A DNA stretch of 64,000 bases from SABI01 sp963678555 (GCA_963678555.2 CAXXJA010000003.1:186001-250000); one strand, 5' to 3'. Shown: positions 51,594 to 61,396, numbered from the stretch's first letter. A program made the numbers and translations. The notes: generated from the sequence alone by a model not told the origin.

Positions 51594-52418
51594 TTATCGG
51601 GAAAGTTTGTCGGCCAGTATCGAAGCAGCTCGTCCGGTGAGAGGATTCTCCTCCCCTTCCAGCATCGAACGCACAGCATCGAGTTCATCGCCGCTGAGGC
51701 TCACTCCCCGCATTGTATGATTCCAGAAAGCCTCTGCAGTCATGGGGACGACCTCCCTGATGATCGAGTAGATAGTCTCTGCATAGGTGCGGATCTCCCA
51801 CTGTGCGTGTGCATCAAGGCGGAGTGCAAGGAAATGGAGAAGGTTATGAAGGTCCATCTGCCAGTACCACTCGGTGTACAGGCTCAGGGGGAGATTGATA
51901 CGTGCGATCTCACGGGCGAGGTCACTGTCAAGAAGCTCCCTGTAGGTCTCGAAGGCCCGTTTCTGATCTGTTTTGAGCAGCTCCTGCACTCTTTTCGCCT
52001 CACTCTCAGCCATCGGTTCGCTGTTGCGTCCCTGCTTATTGTCACTGCTCTGGGTGTTGAGGTGCTCGAGGTCGGGCAGGTAGGCTTCATCGGACATCAC
52101 CGAATACCTTCCGCTTATCTCATTGACGCGCCCGGTGCGGTGGCGTATCCACTGGCGGGCCACGAAGATCGGCATCTTGATATGGAAGGTGAAGTTCACC
52201 TGTTCGAACGGGCTTGTATGATCGTTTCGCAGCAGATAGTTGATGAGTCCGCGGTCCTCACGATAGGACTTGGTTCCTTCACCGTAACTGACCCGTGCCG
52301 CCTGGACGATCCTCTGGTCACTACCGAGATAATCAACAAGTCTCACGAACCCTTTGTCGAGTACCGGAAACTCCTTATCGAGCAGCTTCTCTGCTGCCTC
52401 CACTATGCAGTGTGCCAT
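51594..52418 (-). CDS. thyX: FAD-dependent thymidylate synthase
   Basis: A 274-residue ThyX that makes dTMP from dUMP with methylenetetrahydrofolate and NAD(P)H. The ThyX signature RHRx7S is present as RHRTGRVNEIS, followed by GRYS; FVARQWIRHR and SLYTEWYWQMDLHNLLHFLALR supply FAD and substrate contacts. GGAGTGATGTGAT-type sequence precedes the ATG. It is separate from rsmE and the unknown gene but in the same direction. ThyX saves the cell a separate dihydrofolate reductase step. Confidence 0.93.
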   Translation of the reverse strand: MAHCIVEAAEKLLDKEFPVLDKGFVRLVDYLGSDQRIVQAARVSYGEGTKSYREDRGLINYLLRNDHTSPFEQVNFTFHIKMPIFVARQWIRHRTGRVNEISGRYSVMSDEAYLPDLEHLNTQSSDNKQGRNSEPMAESEAKRVQELLKTDQKRAFETYRELLDSDLAREIARINLPLSLYTEWYWQMDLHNLLHFLALRLDAHAQWEIRTYAETIYSIIREVVPMTAEAFWNHTMRGVSLSGDELDAVRSMLEGEENPLTGRAASILADKLSR

Positions 52419-52444
52419 ATCACATCACTCCTTTTTTCTGTCAC

Positions 52445-53152
52445 CTAGAGCAAACCCATCCGTGAAAGCACAAGGGAAAGTGCCACCGGACAGGCAGTTT
52501 CAGTTCTGAGAATTCTCCCTCCGAGGGAGTGCACGGTAAAACCGTGATCGATGAACAACGCCCGCTCGGTATCACTGAACCCCCTCTCGGGTCCAACTGC
52601 AATAATCGTCTCACCGTCTGCCTCCACATGGGAAAGCGGACTGGAACCTATGACGTTGTCGAGCAGGAACCGGTGCCGGTACCTGCTGTACTCCACGCTC
52701 CTCAGGTCAGTGACGATCTCAACATGGGGAATACAGACATCCCCGGCTATCATGGCCCCGTCGAGAAGAAACTCCTCATATGCCCTGTCGGTGTAGATCT
52801 TTGCACTCTCGTAGCTCTTCTCGGCAAGTTCGCAGCGGCTGATGATCACCTCTCTGACTCCGAGCATCGTCGCCTCTCGAAGGATGCGCTTCATACTGAT
52901 CGGTCTCACCTGTCCTACCAGAAGAGTCACCGGGTACAGAGGGTTCGCCTCTCTGGTCTTGTGATAGGTGTAGGAAACACCTTCACCCGTGATGCCGGTG
53001 ATCGTGGCAGTACCGACGTGAGAGTTCACCTGCCCGAGAATGAATGTATCGCCCACCTTCAGACGCAGCACTCTGATGATGTGCTGAGCCCTTCTGTCCG
53101 TTGAGGGAATCAGGCCTGAGGAGCTGACCGAGTCAAGAAGAACGATATTCAT
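52445..53152 (-). CDS. rsmE: 16S rRNA (uracil1498-N3)-methyltransferase RsmE
   Basis: A 235-residue SPOUT-class methyltransferase. The PUA-like N-terminal part (HIIRVLRLKVGDTFILGQVNS) is followed by the knotted SAM-binding domain with IAVGPERGFSDTERALFIDHGF and LGGRILRTETA. ATG 53152 matches homologue starts (MNIVLLDS) better than the longer frame to 53191. It diverges from lplA. Confidence 0.9.
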   Translation of the reverse strand: MNIVLLDSVSSSGLIPSTDRRAQHIIRVLRLKVGDTFILGQVNSHVGTATITGITGEGVSYTYHKTREANPLYPVTLLVGQVRPISMKRILREATMLGVREVIISRCELAEKSYESAKIYTDRAYEEFLLDGAMIAGDVCIPHVEIVTDLRSVEYSRYRHRFLLDNVIGSSPLSHVEADGETIIAVGPERGFSDTERALFIDHGFTVHSLGGRILRTETACPVALSLVLSRMGLL

Positions 53153-53225
53153 GACCGACAGTATAGGTTGTTGATATCGATGTGTAAACACGATATCATG
53201 AGGCTCACAGAAATAAGAGGACGAG

Positions 53226-54236
53226 ATGAATAAGATTCGTGTATATACTGCAGAGCATCACAATCCATGGTTCAATCTGGCGACAGAAGACTGGCTGTTC
53301 AAGAACTTCCCCGCGGATCAGCACGTCCTGTTCCTGTGGAGGAATCACCCCTGTATCGTCATAGGACGGTTCCAGAACCCGTGGGTGGAATGCGACCTTG
53401 AGAGGATGAAGGAAGATGACATCTTCCTCTCCAGACGACAGAGTGGCGGTGGTGCCGTGTACCATGACCTGGGAAACACGAACTTCACCTTCATGTCACC
53501 CGCGGATGACTATTCTGATACCCGAAACTTCAATATCATCCTCAGAGCCCTGAAAACCCTCGGAATTGCAGGAGAGGTATCGGGGAGGAACGATCTTCTG
53601 GTCGATGGAAAGAAATTCTCTGGAAGCGCCTTCAAGAAGAATGCGAAGAAAGCCTTTCACCATGGCACCCTCCTGATCAATGCGGACCTCAATGGAGTGA
53701 GCAGCTATCTTACTCCCGACAAGGAGAAACTGGTATCCAAGGGAATCCGTTCCGTTTCCTCACGTGTCACGAACCTGCACGACATCGTGAACGGTCTCAC
53801 CCACGAATCGGTATCCCATGCGATCGTTGAAGAGTTCTTCACCACCTACGGTGAGCGTGTTGATGTGGAGGACCTGTCGATCGACCGTCTGATGGGGGAA
53901 TCTTCTCTGTACGAGACCTACAAGACCTACAGCAGCTGGGAGTGGCTGTACGGATCCTCCCCGAAATTCTCGCACCCTATCAGTGCCAGATTCGCCTGGG
54001 GCGGGATAACCTTTGACCTGAAGATTCATGGAGGCCTTATAGAGGACCTCGAGATCTCAAGTGACGCTCTCAGCGTGGATTTCATTGAGTATCTCATGAA
54101 GGTCATCCCCGGCACAGCATATACGGACGAAGCGATATACGAAGCGGTCGTAGGTACCATCACAGGTGAACTCAGCGATGAATTCCATACGATGGCACAG
54201 GACGTTGCCGCTCTGCTTCAGAGGGAGGCGAAATGA
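53226..54236 (+). CDS. lplA: Lipoate-protein ligase
   Basis: A 336-residue ligase that activates lipoate with ATP and attaches it to lysines of E2 and GcvH proteins. The N-terminal large domain has WFNLATEDWLF, CIVIGRFQNPWVECD, RRQSGGGAVYHDLGNTNFTF and KKFSGSAFK(K)...HHGTLLIN; the small accessory C-terminal domain occupies about 250-336, so it is the long bacterial LplA form. AGAGGACGAG is upstream of the ATG. It overlaps the oligopeptide-binding protein gene by 4 nt. Confidence 0.93.
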   Translation: MNKIRVYTAEHHNPWFNLATEDWLFKNFPADQHVLFLWRNHPCIVIGRFQNPWVECDLERMKEDDIFLSRRQSGGGAVYHDLGNTNFTFMSPADDYSDTRNFNIILRALKTLGIAGEVSGRNDLLVDGKKFSGSAFKKNAKKAFHHGTLLINADLNGVSSYLTPDKEKLVSKGIRSVSSRVTNLHDIVNGLTHESVSHAIVEEFFTTYGERVDVEDLSIDRLMGESSLYETYKTYSSWEWLYGSSPKFSHPISARFAWGGITFDLKIHGGLIEDLEISSDALSVDFIEYLMKVIPGTAYTDEAIYEAVVGTITGELSDEFHTMAQDVAALLQREAK

Positions 54237-55798
54237 GAAGGATCCTTCCGATCATGCTTCTGCTTTTCGTTTTCCTGATGCCTCTTGTGTCGAAAGGGAG
54301 GAGTGAGACTGTTGAAGTACCCCAGAAGTTCACCATCATCTACCCCGAAGGAAAGGATGAAGTGCTCCTGGACCCTTTCAGTGCAACCGATGAGATGTCC
54401 CTGATGGTCCTAGACGGACTGTATGAAGGGTTATTCCGTTTTGACGAGCAGACCGGGGACCCTGTCAATGGATATGCTCAGGAGTTCACGGTGAGTGAGG
54501 ATGGTCTGACCTACACCTTCAGACTCCGTGAGGATGCCTCTTTCAGTAATCAGGATCCTATCACAGCTCAATCGTTCGTTGATTCCTGGATGTATCTGCT
54601 TGAAGTAAGCGGCCCCGGCTCTCAAAAGAGTTCCCTTGTATCACTGTTCGATGTGGTCTCCGGTGCACGAAACTACCGCCTGTACGGGACGAGGCGGGAA
54701 CTGGTGGGAATCTATGCATCCTCACCCTACGAACTGACCATCACGCTGAATTCTCCCGCTCCCTACCTAACGAATCTCCTTGCGACCACGCCTTTTTCCG
54801 CGGTGCACAGCGAACAGCTCAGTAGACCGGGTGCGGAGGTAGAACCGGAACAGCTCATCTCCAGCGGAGCCTTCACCCTCGTCTCCAGTACAGAGGAATC
54901 AATCCTGCTCAGAAAGAATGACTACTACTACGACAGAGGGGACGTGGGAAGCGATCACATAGAGATCCTTCGCCTTTCACAGGAGGAGTCAGTGGATACG
55001 TACGCTGCCAGGGGGGCGGAGTGGTTCAATGCCTACATCCCTCTCGAGCATCTTAGAAGCATGGAAGATCTCTCCATAGATCCGATCTACTCTACTGGTT
55101 TCTACTATTTCAGCAGTGATGAAGGACCCTACAGCGATGAAAAGGTGCGAAAGGCACTTTCGATGATAACGCCGTGGGAGACCCTGAGAGAGACAAGCGG
55201 ACAGCCGTTCCCCTCCTCTTCCCTGATACCCTTCTCCCGTCATGGGGGTATGGAGGTGCAGGGAACTGTCGAAGAGGCTGTCAGCCTGATCCGTGAAGCG
55301 GGGTATGAGACGAAGACCCTTCCTCCCCTCACCATCGCGATCCATAGGGGTTCGACTCTGGCTGAAAGTGCACGGATCATAGCGAAACACTACAGTGAGG
55401 AGCTGGGAATCACGGTAATCATCGATACGGTACCGCTCTCTCTCTATACACGCTATCCCAACGCGAACCCGTACGACCTGTCATACATCACGTGGGTCGG
55501 AGAGTTCCATGACCCCATCGTCTTTCTGAATCTTTTCTACAGCAAAAGTGCCTACAATATCGCGAACTACCGCAGCACTGCCTACGATGAACTCCTGGAA
55601 GGGGCACTGTTTGCAGACAACCCCGCACAGCGGGAAGTCTTCCTTGATGCCGCCCACCGGTTTATACTCAGCGATTCTGTGGCCTTCCCTCTCTATACGG
55701 GCTTCTCCCTCAACGTGGTGGACAGTGAGCGGGTGACAGGATGGTATCCCAATGACCTGAACATACACCCGCTGAGGGCACTCAAAGAGAATCCCTGA
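54233..55798 (+). CDS. Oligopeptide ABC transporter substrate-binding protein
   Basis: A 521-residue exported solute-binding protein of the SBP_bac_5/OppA family. Signal peptide (cut near residue 20-24), then the binding fold: LDPFSATDEMSLMVLDGLYEGLFRFD, the family loop YTFRLREDASFSNQDPITAQSFVDSW and C-terminal FPLYTGFSLNVVDSERVTGWYPNDL. No permease or ATPase gene is next to it, which suggests it feeds a permease encoded elsewhere or acts in sensing. Translationally coupled to lplA by a 4-nt overlap. Confidence 0.88.
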   Translation: MRRILPIMLLLFVFLMPLVSKGRSETVEVPQKFTIIYPEGKDEVLLDPFSATDEMSLMVLDGLYEGLFRFDEQTGDPVNGYAQEFTVSEDGLTYTFRLREDASFSNQDPITAQSFVDSWMYLLEVSGPGSQKSSLVSLFDVVSGARNYRLYGTRRELVGIYASSPYELTITLNSPAPYLTNLLATTPFSAVHSEQLSRPGAEVEPEQLISSGAFTLVSSTEESILLRKNDYYYDRGDVGSDHIEILRLSQEESVDTYAARGAEWFNAYIPLEHLRSMEDLSIDPIYSTGFYYFSSDEGPYSDEKVRKALSMITPWETLRETSGQPFPSSSLIPFSRHGGMEVQGTVEEAVSLIREAGYETKTLPPLTIAIHRGSTLAESARIIAKHYSEELGITVIIDTVPLSLYTRYPNANPYDLSYITWVGEFHDPIVFLNLFYSKSAYNIANYRSTAYDELLEGALFADNPAQREVFLDAAHRFILSDSVAFPLYTGFSLNVVDSERVTGWYPNDLNIHPLRALKENP

Positions 55799-55839
55799 CC
55801 ATCTGGTTACCATCGTCTACGATACGTGAATGCTCACTC

Positions 55840-57393
55840 TCACCTGTCTGAACTGAACTCCAGCTCTCTGTAGCCTGCATTGCGTCCGAAGGGTTCCACC
55901 ATGTTCTTCAGACGCTGTGAGACGTCCCTGCCCATCTGGCTGCTTCGGATACGGAACTTCCAGTTGATCCCTCCTACCGTTCCCGGGGCATTCATCCGCC
56001 CCTCACTTCCGATATCGAGTACATCCTGGAAGGGGATGAGTGCGTACTTCGCGCTGGATGCCATGACAGCCCTCACCGCGTACCAGACGACGGAGGAGTC
56101 ATCACAGCTCAGGTATCTTCGAACGATATCCTTATGCCCGTCATCCAGGGTCTCATACCAGCCTCTGGTCGTATTGTTATCATGGGTTCCCGTATAGGCG
56201 GCGCAGAGTTCCTCATAGGTATGCGGCAGATAGAAATGTTCCGCATCGAACTTCCCGTCCATAGTGAAATTGAAGGCAAACTGAAGAATTTTCATACCCG
56301 GGAGGGAATGGCTCTCCCTCAGGTGGTTCACCTCATCGGTAATGATCCCGAGGTCCTCCGCGATGAACGGCAGAGGGGACAGAATCCCTTCCAGACAGGT
56401 GAAAAACTCATCTCCCAGAGCAGGGACCCACGTACCATGCTCGGCAGTCTTCTCATCGGAGGGAACCTCCCAGGCCGCCTCAAACCCACGGAAGTGATCA
56501 ATCCTGACCATATCGGCTACCGTTAGCTGGTGCTGAATCCTCTCGACCCACCACGAATAGGTATCCGCTTTCAATGCGTCCCAGTCATACACGGGGTTTC
56601 CCCAGAGCTGCCCGGTCTCACTGAAGGCATCAGGCGGTACGCCTGCAACCTTCTTCTTTTTCCCATCCGGGTCGAGTTTCAGAAACTCACCATGACACCA
56701 TGCATCGGCACTCTCGTGAGCAACGAAGATGGGGATATCACCCACGATCGCGATATTTCTGTGGTGTGCGTAGTCACGGATCTGCTTCCACTGGGCATGA
56801 AAGAAATACTGCAGGACCTTCTCAGTCTCTACGGCATTCCGCAGTTTCTCACGATACGCTTCGATCGCCTGAGATTCCCTTCGTGCAAGGTCCTTCGGCC
56901 ATGCATGATACCACCGCAGGTCATTGAAGTGTTCCCCCAGTGCCCTGAACAGAGCATAGTCATCCACCCAGTAGGCATTGCGGTCAAGAAAGCGCAGATA
57001 ATCGGCGTATCCTTCGGAGGATGTATCTGCCAGGAATCTTCCGGCAGCCTTCCTCAGGAGCGGCATCTTGTAGCCTCTGACCATCTCGAACTCTATGGTA
57101 TCGTCCCTGAAGGGAGGCCGTGGTCCGAGGTCCGTTTCGGTGAGGAGCCCGCTTTCAGCAAGGCGCTCAAGCGAGATGAACAGCTCCTCACCGGCAAAAG
57201 CTGATAGTGAGGCGTAGGGAGAATCCCCGAAGCCCACTGGGGAGAGAGGCAGAATCTGCCACAGACCGACACCCGCATCATCAAGCAGATCAATGAACTG
57301 TTCGCAGGCATAGCCGAAATCACCGATCCCGGAGACCCCGGGCAGACTTGTCGGATGGAGGAGCACTCCACTGAAACGCAATTTCTTTTCCAT
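55840..57393 (-). CDS. malQ: 4-alpha-glucanotransferase (amylomaltase)
   Basis: A 517-residue GH77 enzyme that transfers alpha-1,4-glucan segments. The opening LRFSGVLLHPTSLPGVSGIGDFG, the catalytic-region RIDHFRGFEAAWEVP, the 250s-loop/ DLGIITDEV segment and AYTGTHDNNTTRGWYE are canonical. Start uncertain: ATG 57393 starts like homologues, ATG 57429 is in frame upstream. It diverges from carD with about 75-110 nt between. It would handle maltodextrins or glycogen. Confidence 0.93.
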   Translation of the reverse strand: MEKKLRFSGVLLHPTSLPGVSGIGDFGYACEQFIDLLDDAGVGLWQILPLSPVGFGDSPYASLSAFAGEELFISLERLAESGLLTETDLGPRPPFRDDTIEFEMVRGYKMPLLRKAAGRFLADTSSEGYADYLRFLDRNAYWVDDYALFRALGEHFNDLRWYHAWPKDLARRESQAIEAYREKLRNAVETEKVLQYFFHAQWKQIRDYAHHRNIAIVGDIPIFVAHESADAWCHGEFLKLDPDGKKKKVAGVPPDAFSETGQLWGNPVYDWDALKADTYSWWVERIQHQLTVADMVRIDHFRGFEAAWEVPSDEKTAEHGTWVPALGDEFFTCLEGILSPLPFIAEDLGIITDEVNHLRESHSLPGMKILQFAFNFTMDGKFDAEHFYLPHTYEELCAAYTGTHDNNTTRGWYETLDDGHKDIVRRYLSCDDSSVVWYAVRAVMASSAKYALIPFQDVLDIGSEGRMNAPGTVGGINWKFRIRSSQMGRDVSQRLKNMVEPFGRNAGYRELEFSSDR

Positions 57394-57467
57394 ACGGGCA
57401 ATATAGAACAAACAGGAGGTTTTGACCATACTTGTTGTTTACCCTTTTTTCGGGTATAATGTGATAT

Positions 57468-58007
57468 ATGAGTGAAACAGGTATAGAGCCACAGTTCAAG
57501 TTAGGTGACCACATAGTGTATCCGCTCCAGGGAGTCGGAGTCGTCAGAAAGATCGAAGAAAAGACACTGAGCGGTAATACTCACCTCTACTATGTCATCT
57601 TCCTTGATATTTCTGATATGACAGTCATGATTCCGGTGAACAAAGCTGAAGAGCTCGGGATCAGACCGATCGTCGTTCCCTCGGAAGCTATGGAAGCATT
57701 GGATTCGATCAGCAGGAAAGCGGATCAGGTCCCCGTCGACTGGAAGGCCCGATACCAGATGAATGTCGACCTTCTCACCGAGGGGTCAATCGGGTCGATA
57801 GCCCGGGTCGTACAGATCCTCTATCATCGCTCGAAGATCAAGGAGCTGCCGGTGCAGGAGAGGAAACTCTATGACAACGCACTGAGAATCCTGATCGATG
57901 AATCATCACTCTCGCTCAACCGCCCGAAAGAAGAGCTCGAAGCACTGATCTTCAGCAAGCTCGAAGATGCAGGAGCGGGAGCGGGAACGGCAAAGAAGGA
58001 CTCATAA
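57468..58007 (+). CDS. carD: CarD family transcriptional regulator
   Basis: A 179-residue RNA-polymerase-binding regulator. The Tudor-like RNAP interaction domain (residues about 8-70) reads KLGDHIVYPLQGVGVVRKIEE ... MIPVNKAEELGIRPIV, followed by the helical DNA-binding domain (about 85-165, RYQMNVDLLTEGSIGSIARVVQILYHR). CarD proteins stabilise open promoter complexes, often of rRNA and stress genes. It is directly followed by ispD (start 1 nt after the stop), so it may share a transcript with ispD-ispF. Confidence 0.93.
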   Translation: MSETGIEPQFKLGDHIVYPLQGVGVVRKIEEKTLSGNTHLYYVIFLDISDMTVMIPVNKAEELGIRPIVVPSEAMEALDSISRKADQVPVDWKARYQMNVDLLTEGSIGSIARVVQILYHRSKIKELPVQERKLYDNALRILIDESSLSLNRPKEELEALIFSKLEDAGAGAGTAKKDS

Positions 58008-58721
58008 GTGCAGTTTCCTCCGTTCTCCCTCATTGTGACTGCAGCAGGCGCCAGTGAACGCTTCAGGAATTCCTCATCCGACGGTACCGGCAAGAAGGAG
58101 TTTGCGCTCCTCGATGACAGAAGCGTACTGTATCATGCCATACTCCCGTTCACCTCGGTGCCTTCTCTCAGACAGATCATTGTGACCTACCCCGAACGTA
58201 TGAAGGATGAGTGTGAACTTGCCCTTGATAACCTTCTCTACGCCTTCCAGATTCCCGTGCGTCTTGTTCCCGGCGGGAAGGACCGTCAGGAATCTGTGCG
58301 AAACGCCCTTGAATATCTCGGCGGAAGCGAGGATGCCGGGGAGTATGTTGCCATCCATGACGGCGCCCGTCCCTTCGTCTCCCCCGAACTCATCATACGG
58401 ACCATCGCAACCGCATCGGTTGTCGGAGGTGCTGTACCCGGGATCGCGATCCATGATGCAGTGAAACGGGTGGATCAGGGTGGTTTCGTGGTTGAGGGAG
58501 TGGACAGGATAGGCCTTACCGCCGTTCAGACACCGCAGATCTTCCGCTTTCCAGAAATACTGACCTGTCATCAGCGTGCGAAGGATTCACAGAAACCGTA
58601 TGTGGATGACAGCGAGATCTTCACCGATCACGGCTATCAGGTCGCCATCTGCGAAGGGGATCCCGATAATTTCAAGATCACCACACGGGAAGACCTTGAT
58701 CTGGGGAGACGGATGGTATGA
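58008..58721 (+). CDS. ispD: 2-C-methyl-D-erythritol 4-phosphate cytidylyltransferase
   Basis: A 237-residue enzyme of the MEP isoprenoid pathway, converting MEP and CTP to CDP-ME. The nucleotidyltransferase opening is FSLIVTAAGASERF, with EYVAIHDGARPFVSPELI and the C-terminal PDNFKITTREDLDLG. Start is GTG 58008, immediately after the carD stop, with AAGGA inside the end of carD as SD. It overlaps ispF by 4 nt. Isoprenoid supply connects with the polyprenyl synthase of the respiratory locus. Confidence 0.95.
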   Translation: MQFPPFSLIVTAAGASERFRNSSSDGTGKKEFALLDDRSVLYHAILPFTSVPSLRQIIVTYPERMKDECELALDNLLYAFQIPVRLVPGGKDRQESVRNALEYLGGSEDAGEYVAIHDGARPFVSPELIIRTIATASVVGGAVPGIAIHDAVKRVDQGGFVVEGVDRIGLTAVQTPQIFRFPEILTCHQRAKDSQKPYVDDSEIFTDHGYQVAICEGDPDNFKITTREDLDLGRRMV

Positions 58722-59224
58722 GGGTCGGCAGCGGCTGGGACATCCATCGTCTCATACCAGGCAGACCCCTGCTACTTGCAGGAGTGCATATCCCTTCCGA
58801 TACAGGAGCAGATGCTCACTCAGACGGGGATGCGGCAATCCACGCTCTCATTGACGCTCTCCTGGGAGCGGCGGCCCTTGGTGATATCGGGACACATTTC
58901 CCTGTGAACGATGATGCGTTCAAGGACATTGACAGTGCCCTTCTTCTCAAGAAAACTCTCTCCCTGATCAGCGACTACCGTATAATCAACGTCGATATCA
59001 CGATCATCCTCCAGAGTGTCCGTCTCGCACCCCATATCATGGCTATGAGGGAACGGCTCGCAATCCTCCTTGACCTGCCCGTCACGGCAGTCTCAGTGAA
59101 AGCAAAGACGGCCGAGAAACTGCTCGGCGAACTGGGGACAGGGGAAGCCGTGCAGGCCATGGCCTCGGTCCTTCTGTTAGAGAGGTCAGTCTCACTCGAA
59201 GCAGATGGGGATGAGTGGGTATAG
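58718..59224 (+). CDS. ispF: 2-C-methyl-D-erythritol 2,4-cyclodiphosphate synthase
   Basis: A 168-residue enzyme forming MEcPP and releasing CMP. The metal-binding DIH motif is at the start (GSGWDIHRL), ADAHSDGDAAIHALIDALLGA supplies Asp/His ligands, and the C-terminal SVKAKTAEKLLGELGTGE is conserved. It overlaps ispD by 4 nt (ATGA). It follows ispD in many bacteria as a coupled pair. Confidence 0.95.
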   Translation: MRVGSGWDIHRLIPGRPLLLAGVHIPSDTGADAHSDGDAAIHALIDALLGAAALGDIGTHFPVNDDAFKDIDSALLLKKTLSLISDYRIINVDITIILQSVRLAPHIMAMRERLAILLDLPVTAVSVKAKTAEKLLGELGTGEAVQAMASVLLLERSVSLEADGDEWV

Positions 59225-59306
59225 GGACACGGTTCCTCTGAGACGTTGCTCTTCAGCCTCCCATACGATACAATCCACTGTATCCTGATTCCTGCCGGAT
59301 GTATCG

Positions 59307-60434
59307 ATGAAACGAATATCTATGATCATCACGTTCTCTCTCCTGATGCTCTTACCGGCTTCCCGGAACCTTGAGACGCTCCTGGTGGAATATTACGGTG
59401 ACATCGGCTGTTCACACTGCGACCTGTTCGAGGAGAAGATCCTTCCCGGTGCTGAACAGGAGGCAGGCTTCGAAGCTGAGGTCACGTACATCAATGTCCT
59501 GACACACACCGGATTCGAACTCTGTACGAAGCGGCTGGCGGAGATGGGCTATGAGTATACCATCTCTCCGGTGATGATAGTGGGGAATAACGTCTATCAG
59601 GGCAACAACGCCGTCGACAATGGTATTCTTGAGGAACTGCTCTATGCGAGGAAGCATGGGGAATATCTGCCGAAACGGGAGAGTCTTCCCGAAATCCACA
59701 CAGGTTCACAGATCGATATCGCTGTTCTCCCGGTTCTTCTTGCCGGTCTCATCGATGGAGTGAACCCCTGTGCCTTCGCGACCATGATATTCTTCATCTC
59801 ATGGATCGCCCTCAGGGGAGGAAGCCGCAGAGGGATGGTGATTGCCGGCAGCGGCTTCATAACCGGAGTGTTCGCAGCCTACCTGATCATCGGACTCGGG
59901 TTCTTCGCGATCTTTCAGGCGGCACAGGACATGAAACTGCTGCGACAGGTGATACGGTACCTGTTTACGACGCTCTCGCTCGGGCTCTCACTCCTCTCGT
60001 TCAGGGATGCATATCTTATCTGGAAAAGCGGGAAAGCGGGGGTGATGAGACTGCAGCTGCCAGCGGCACTCAAGAAACGTATCCATCTGGTGATACGCAA
60101 CAGCGATATGCATCAGGGATCCGTCCTCCTCTTTGCCGCACTGTTCGTCACGGGACTCGTCGTCGCTATCCTCGAGCTTGCCTGCACCGGGCAGATCTAC
60201 TTTCCCACGATCGCATACATGGTACAGAGCGGTTCTCAGGCAGGAGCATTACTCTGGCTGCTTCTCTACAACATCGCCTTCGTGCTTCCTCTTCTCCTGC
60301 TGTTTTCCTTTGCTCTGACGGGGGTCTCACATACGAGCATCACCTCCTGGTTCAATCGACACGTGGTGAAGGGAAAACTCGCAACGGGAGTTCTGTTTCT
60401 TCTCCTTGCCATGGTGATATGGCTCGGAGGGTAA
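59307..60434 (+). CDS. Thioredoxin-like domain fused to a CcdA/DsbD-type membrane domain
   Basis: A 375-residue protein: signal-like N terminus, a thioredoxin-like domain (about 25-125) with CxxC in GDIGCSHCDLFE, then six helices (about 135-375) of the CcdA/DsbD type with paired cysteines in GVNPCAFATM and ELACTGQIY. This order is the opposite of a simple CcdA and would pass reducing power from cytoplasmic thioredoxin to the outside. Reduced apocytochrome cysteines are needed by ResB/CcsA, so this is the probable reductant route for the 11-haem cytochrome, an inference from function. Confidence 0.85.
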   Translation: MKRISMIITFSLLMLLPASRNLETLLVEYYGDIGCSHCDLFEEKILPGAEQEAGFEAEVTYINVLTHTGFELCTKRLAEMGYEYTISPVMIVGNNVYQGNNAVDNGILEELLYARKHGEYLPKRESLPEIHTGSQIDIAVLPVLLAGLIDGVNPCAFATMIFFISWIALRGGSRRGMVIAGSGFITGVFAAYLIIGLGFFAIFQAAQDMKLLRQVIRYLFTTLSLGLSLLSFRDAYLIWKSGKAGVMRLQLPAALKKRIHLVIRNSDMHQGSVLLFAALFVTGLVVAILELACTGQIYFPTIAYMVQSGSQAGALLWLLLYNIAFVLPLLLLFSFALTGVSHTSITSWFNRHVVKGKLATGVLFLLLAMVIWLGG

Positions 60435-60588
60435 ACCCGTATGAATTCGATCTCGATATCTCCTGAGGCGACCTCATCTCTTCCCCTCTGAGAAGGAGTG
60501 AGTGGCTTTTACATCCCGATATACACAAAAACGGTCATCACTACCTGTTTGGCGGCGACGACCGTTCATGTTTTGGTTATCTATGGTG

Positions 60589-61296
60589 TCAGTTAACGAT
60601 CAGCATCGTCTTGGGATCAAGATTCACCTGCATCGGATGAGGAGTGATATCATCCCCGTCCTTGACGAGGGTCATGACGACCTTATCCATATCTTCGCTG
60701 TACTTGAGACCGATAAGAACATCAATGAGTTCCTCGTACTTCAGCATCGTCTCAGGCACGCCGTATTCATCATACGTCACATCCATCTTGACCGGTGAGA
60801 CACTGAACCAGACCTCGAGCCGCATGTTCATAGCGAACTCCTTGATCTTCCTGACATCATCCTCACTTGCTGTTGTGAGATGATATCCATCAAACATCAC
60901 TGCATCGGCATTGAATGACCCCTGGCGGATAAGAGTCTCGAGAGAAGCGAGGACCTTCTCGACTGAGACGTTCTCCTGAGAGAAGTTCATGACGACACGG
61001 TTCGCAAGGATCTCGTTATAGATATGAGTAGCATCTTCAAGATCCCTGTTCTCAGAGATCTGACGGAACACTTCCTTGTACCAGCTGATAACATGATCTA
61101 CATTCCCTGAAAAGGAAACATGGATGATATGCTGATTCCTGAAGAGCTTGTCTGTTGCCAGATGAACAAGACATGCGGTCTTACCAACCCCATGCCGGCT
61201 TACAAGGACTCCAAGGTTTCCCTTTCCAAGCCCGCCGTGCAATGATTTGTCAAATGCCCTGAGCGGGCTTAACTCGTTTAACTCTTGAACTTCCAT
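60589..61296 (-). CDS. P-loop ATPase, RecA/KaiC-like, unknown function
   Basis: A 235-residue soluble protein with a single NTPase fold. Walker A is LGVLVSRHGVGKTACLVHLA near residues 27-46 and a Walker B-like strand ADAVMFDGYHLT near 127-140. The rest is typical of the small KaiC/RecA-like ATPases found in spirochaete and other genomes without a known role. AAAGGTGTCATATG-type start; AGGTG precedes the ATG. It lies between the thioredoxin-CcdA fusion and fusA, in the same direction as fusA with 120-nt separation. Confidence 0.65.
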   Translation of the reverse strand: MEVQELNELSPLRAFDKSLHGGLGKGNLGVLVSRHGVGKTACLVHLATDKLFRNQHIIHVSFSGNVDHVISWYKEVFRQISENRDLEDATHIYNEILANRVVMNFSQENVSVEKVLASLETLIRQGSFNADAVMFDGYHLTTASEDDVRKIKEFAMNMRLEVWFSVSPVKMDVTYDEYGVPETMLKYEELIDVLIGLKYSEDMDKVVMTLVKDGDDITPHPMQVNLDPKTMLIVN

Positions 61297-61369
61297 ATGA
61301 CACCTCCAAGATGTGTACGTTACCCTAGTATATCATGGTTTTCTCGCGGGCAACACACTCTAATGCGTG

Positions 61370-61396
61370 AAAAAGGACCGGCCATGAAGACCGGTC
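61370..61396 (-). terminator. Rho-independent terminator of fusA
   Basis: On the minus strand GACCGG (61396-61391) pairs with CCGGTC (61381-61376) across a 9-nt loop, followed by CTTTTT. It is 20 nt after the fusA stop. Confidence 0.75.

Noticed and set aside
49655..51688. Longer start of the unknown 621-residue protein
   Set aside because: The extension overlaps thyX by 95 nt, and AGGAGG is placed precisely before ATG 51520.
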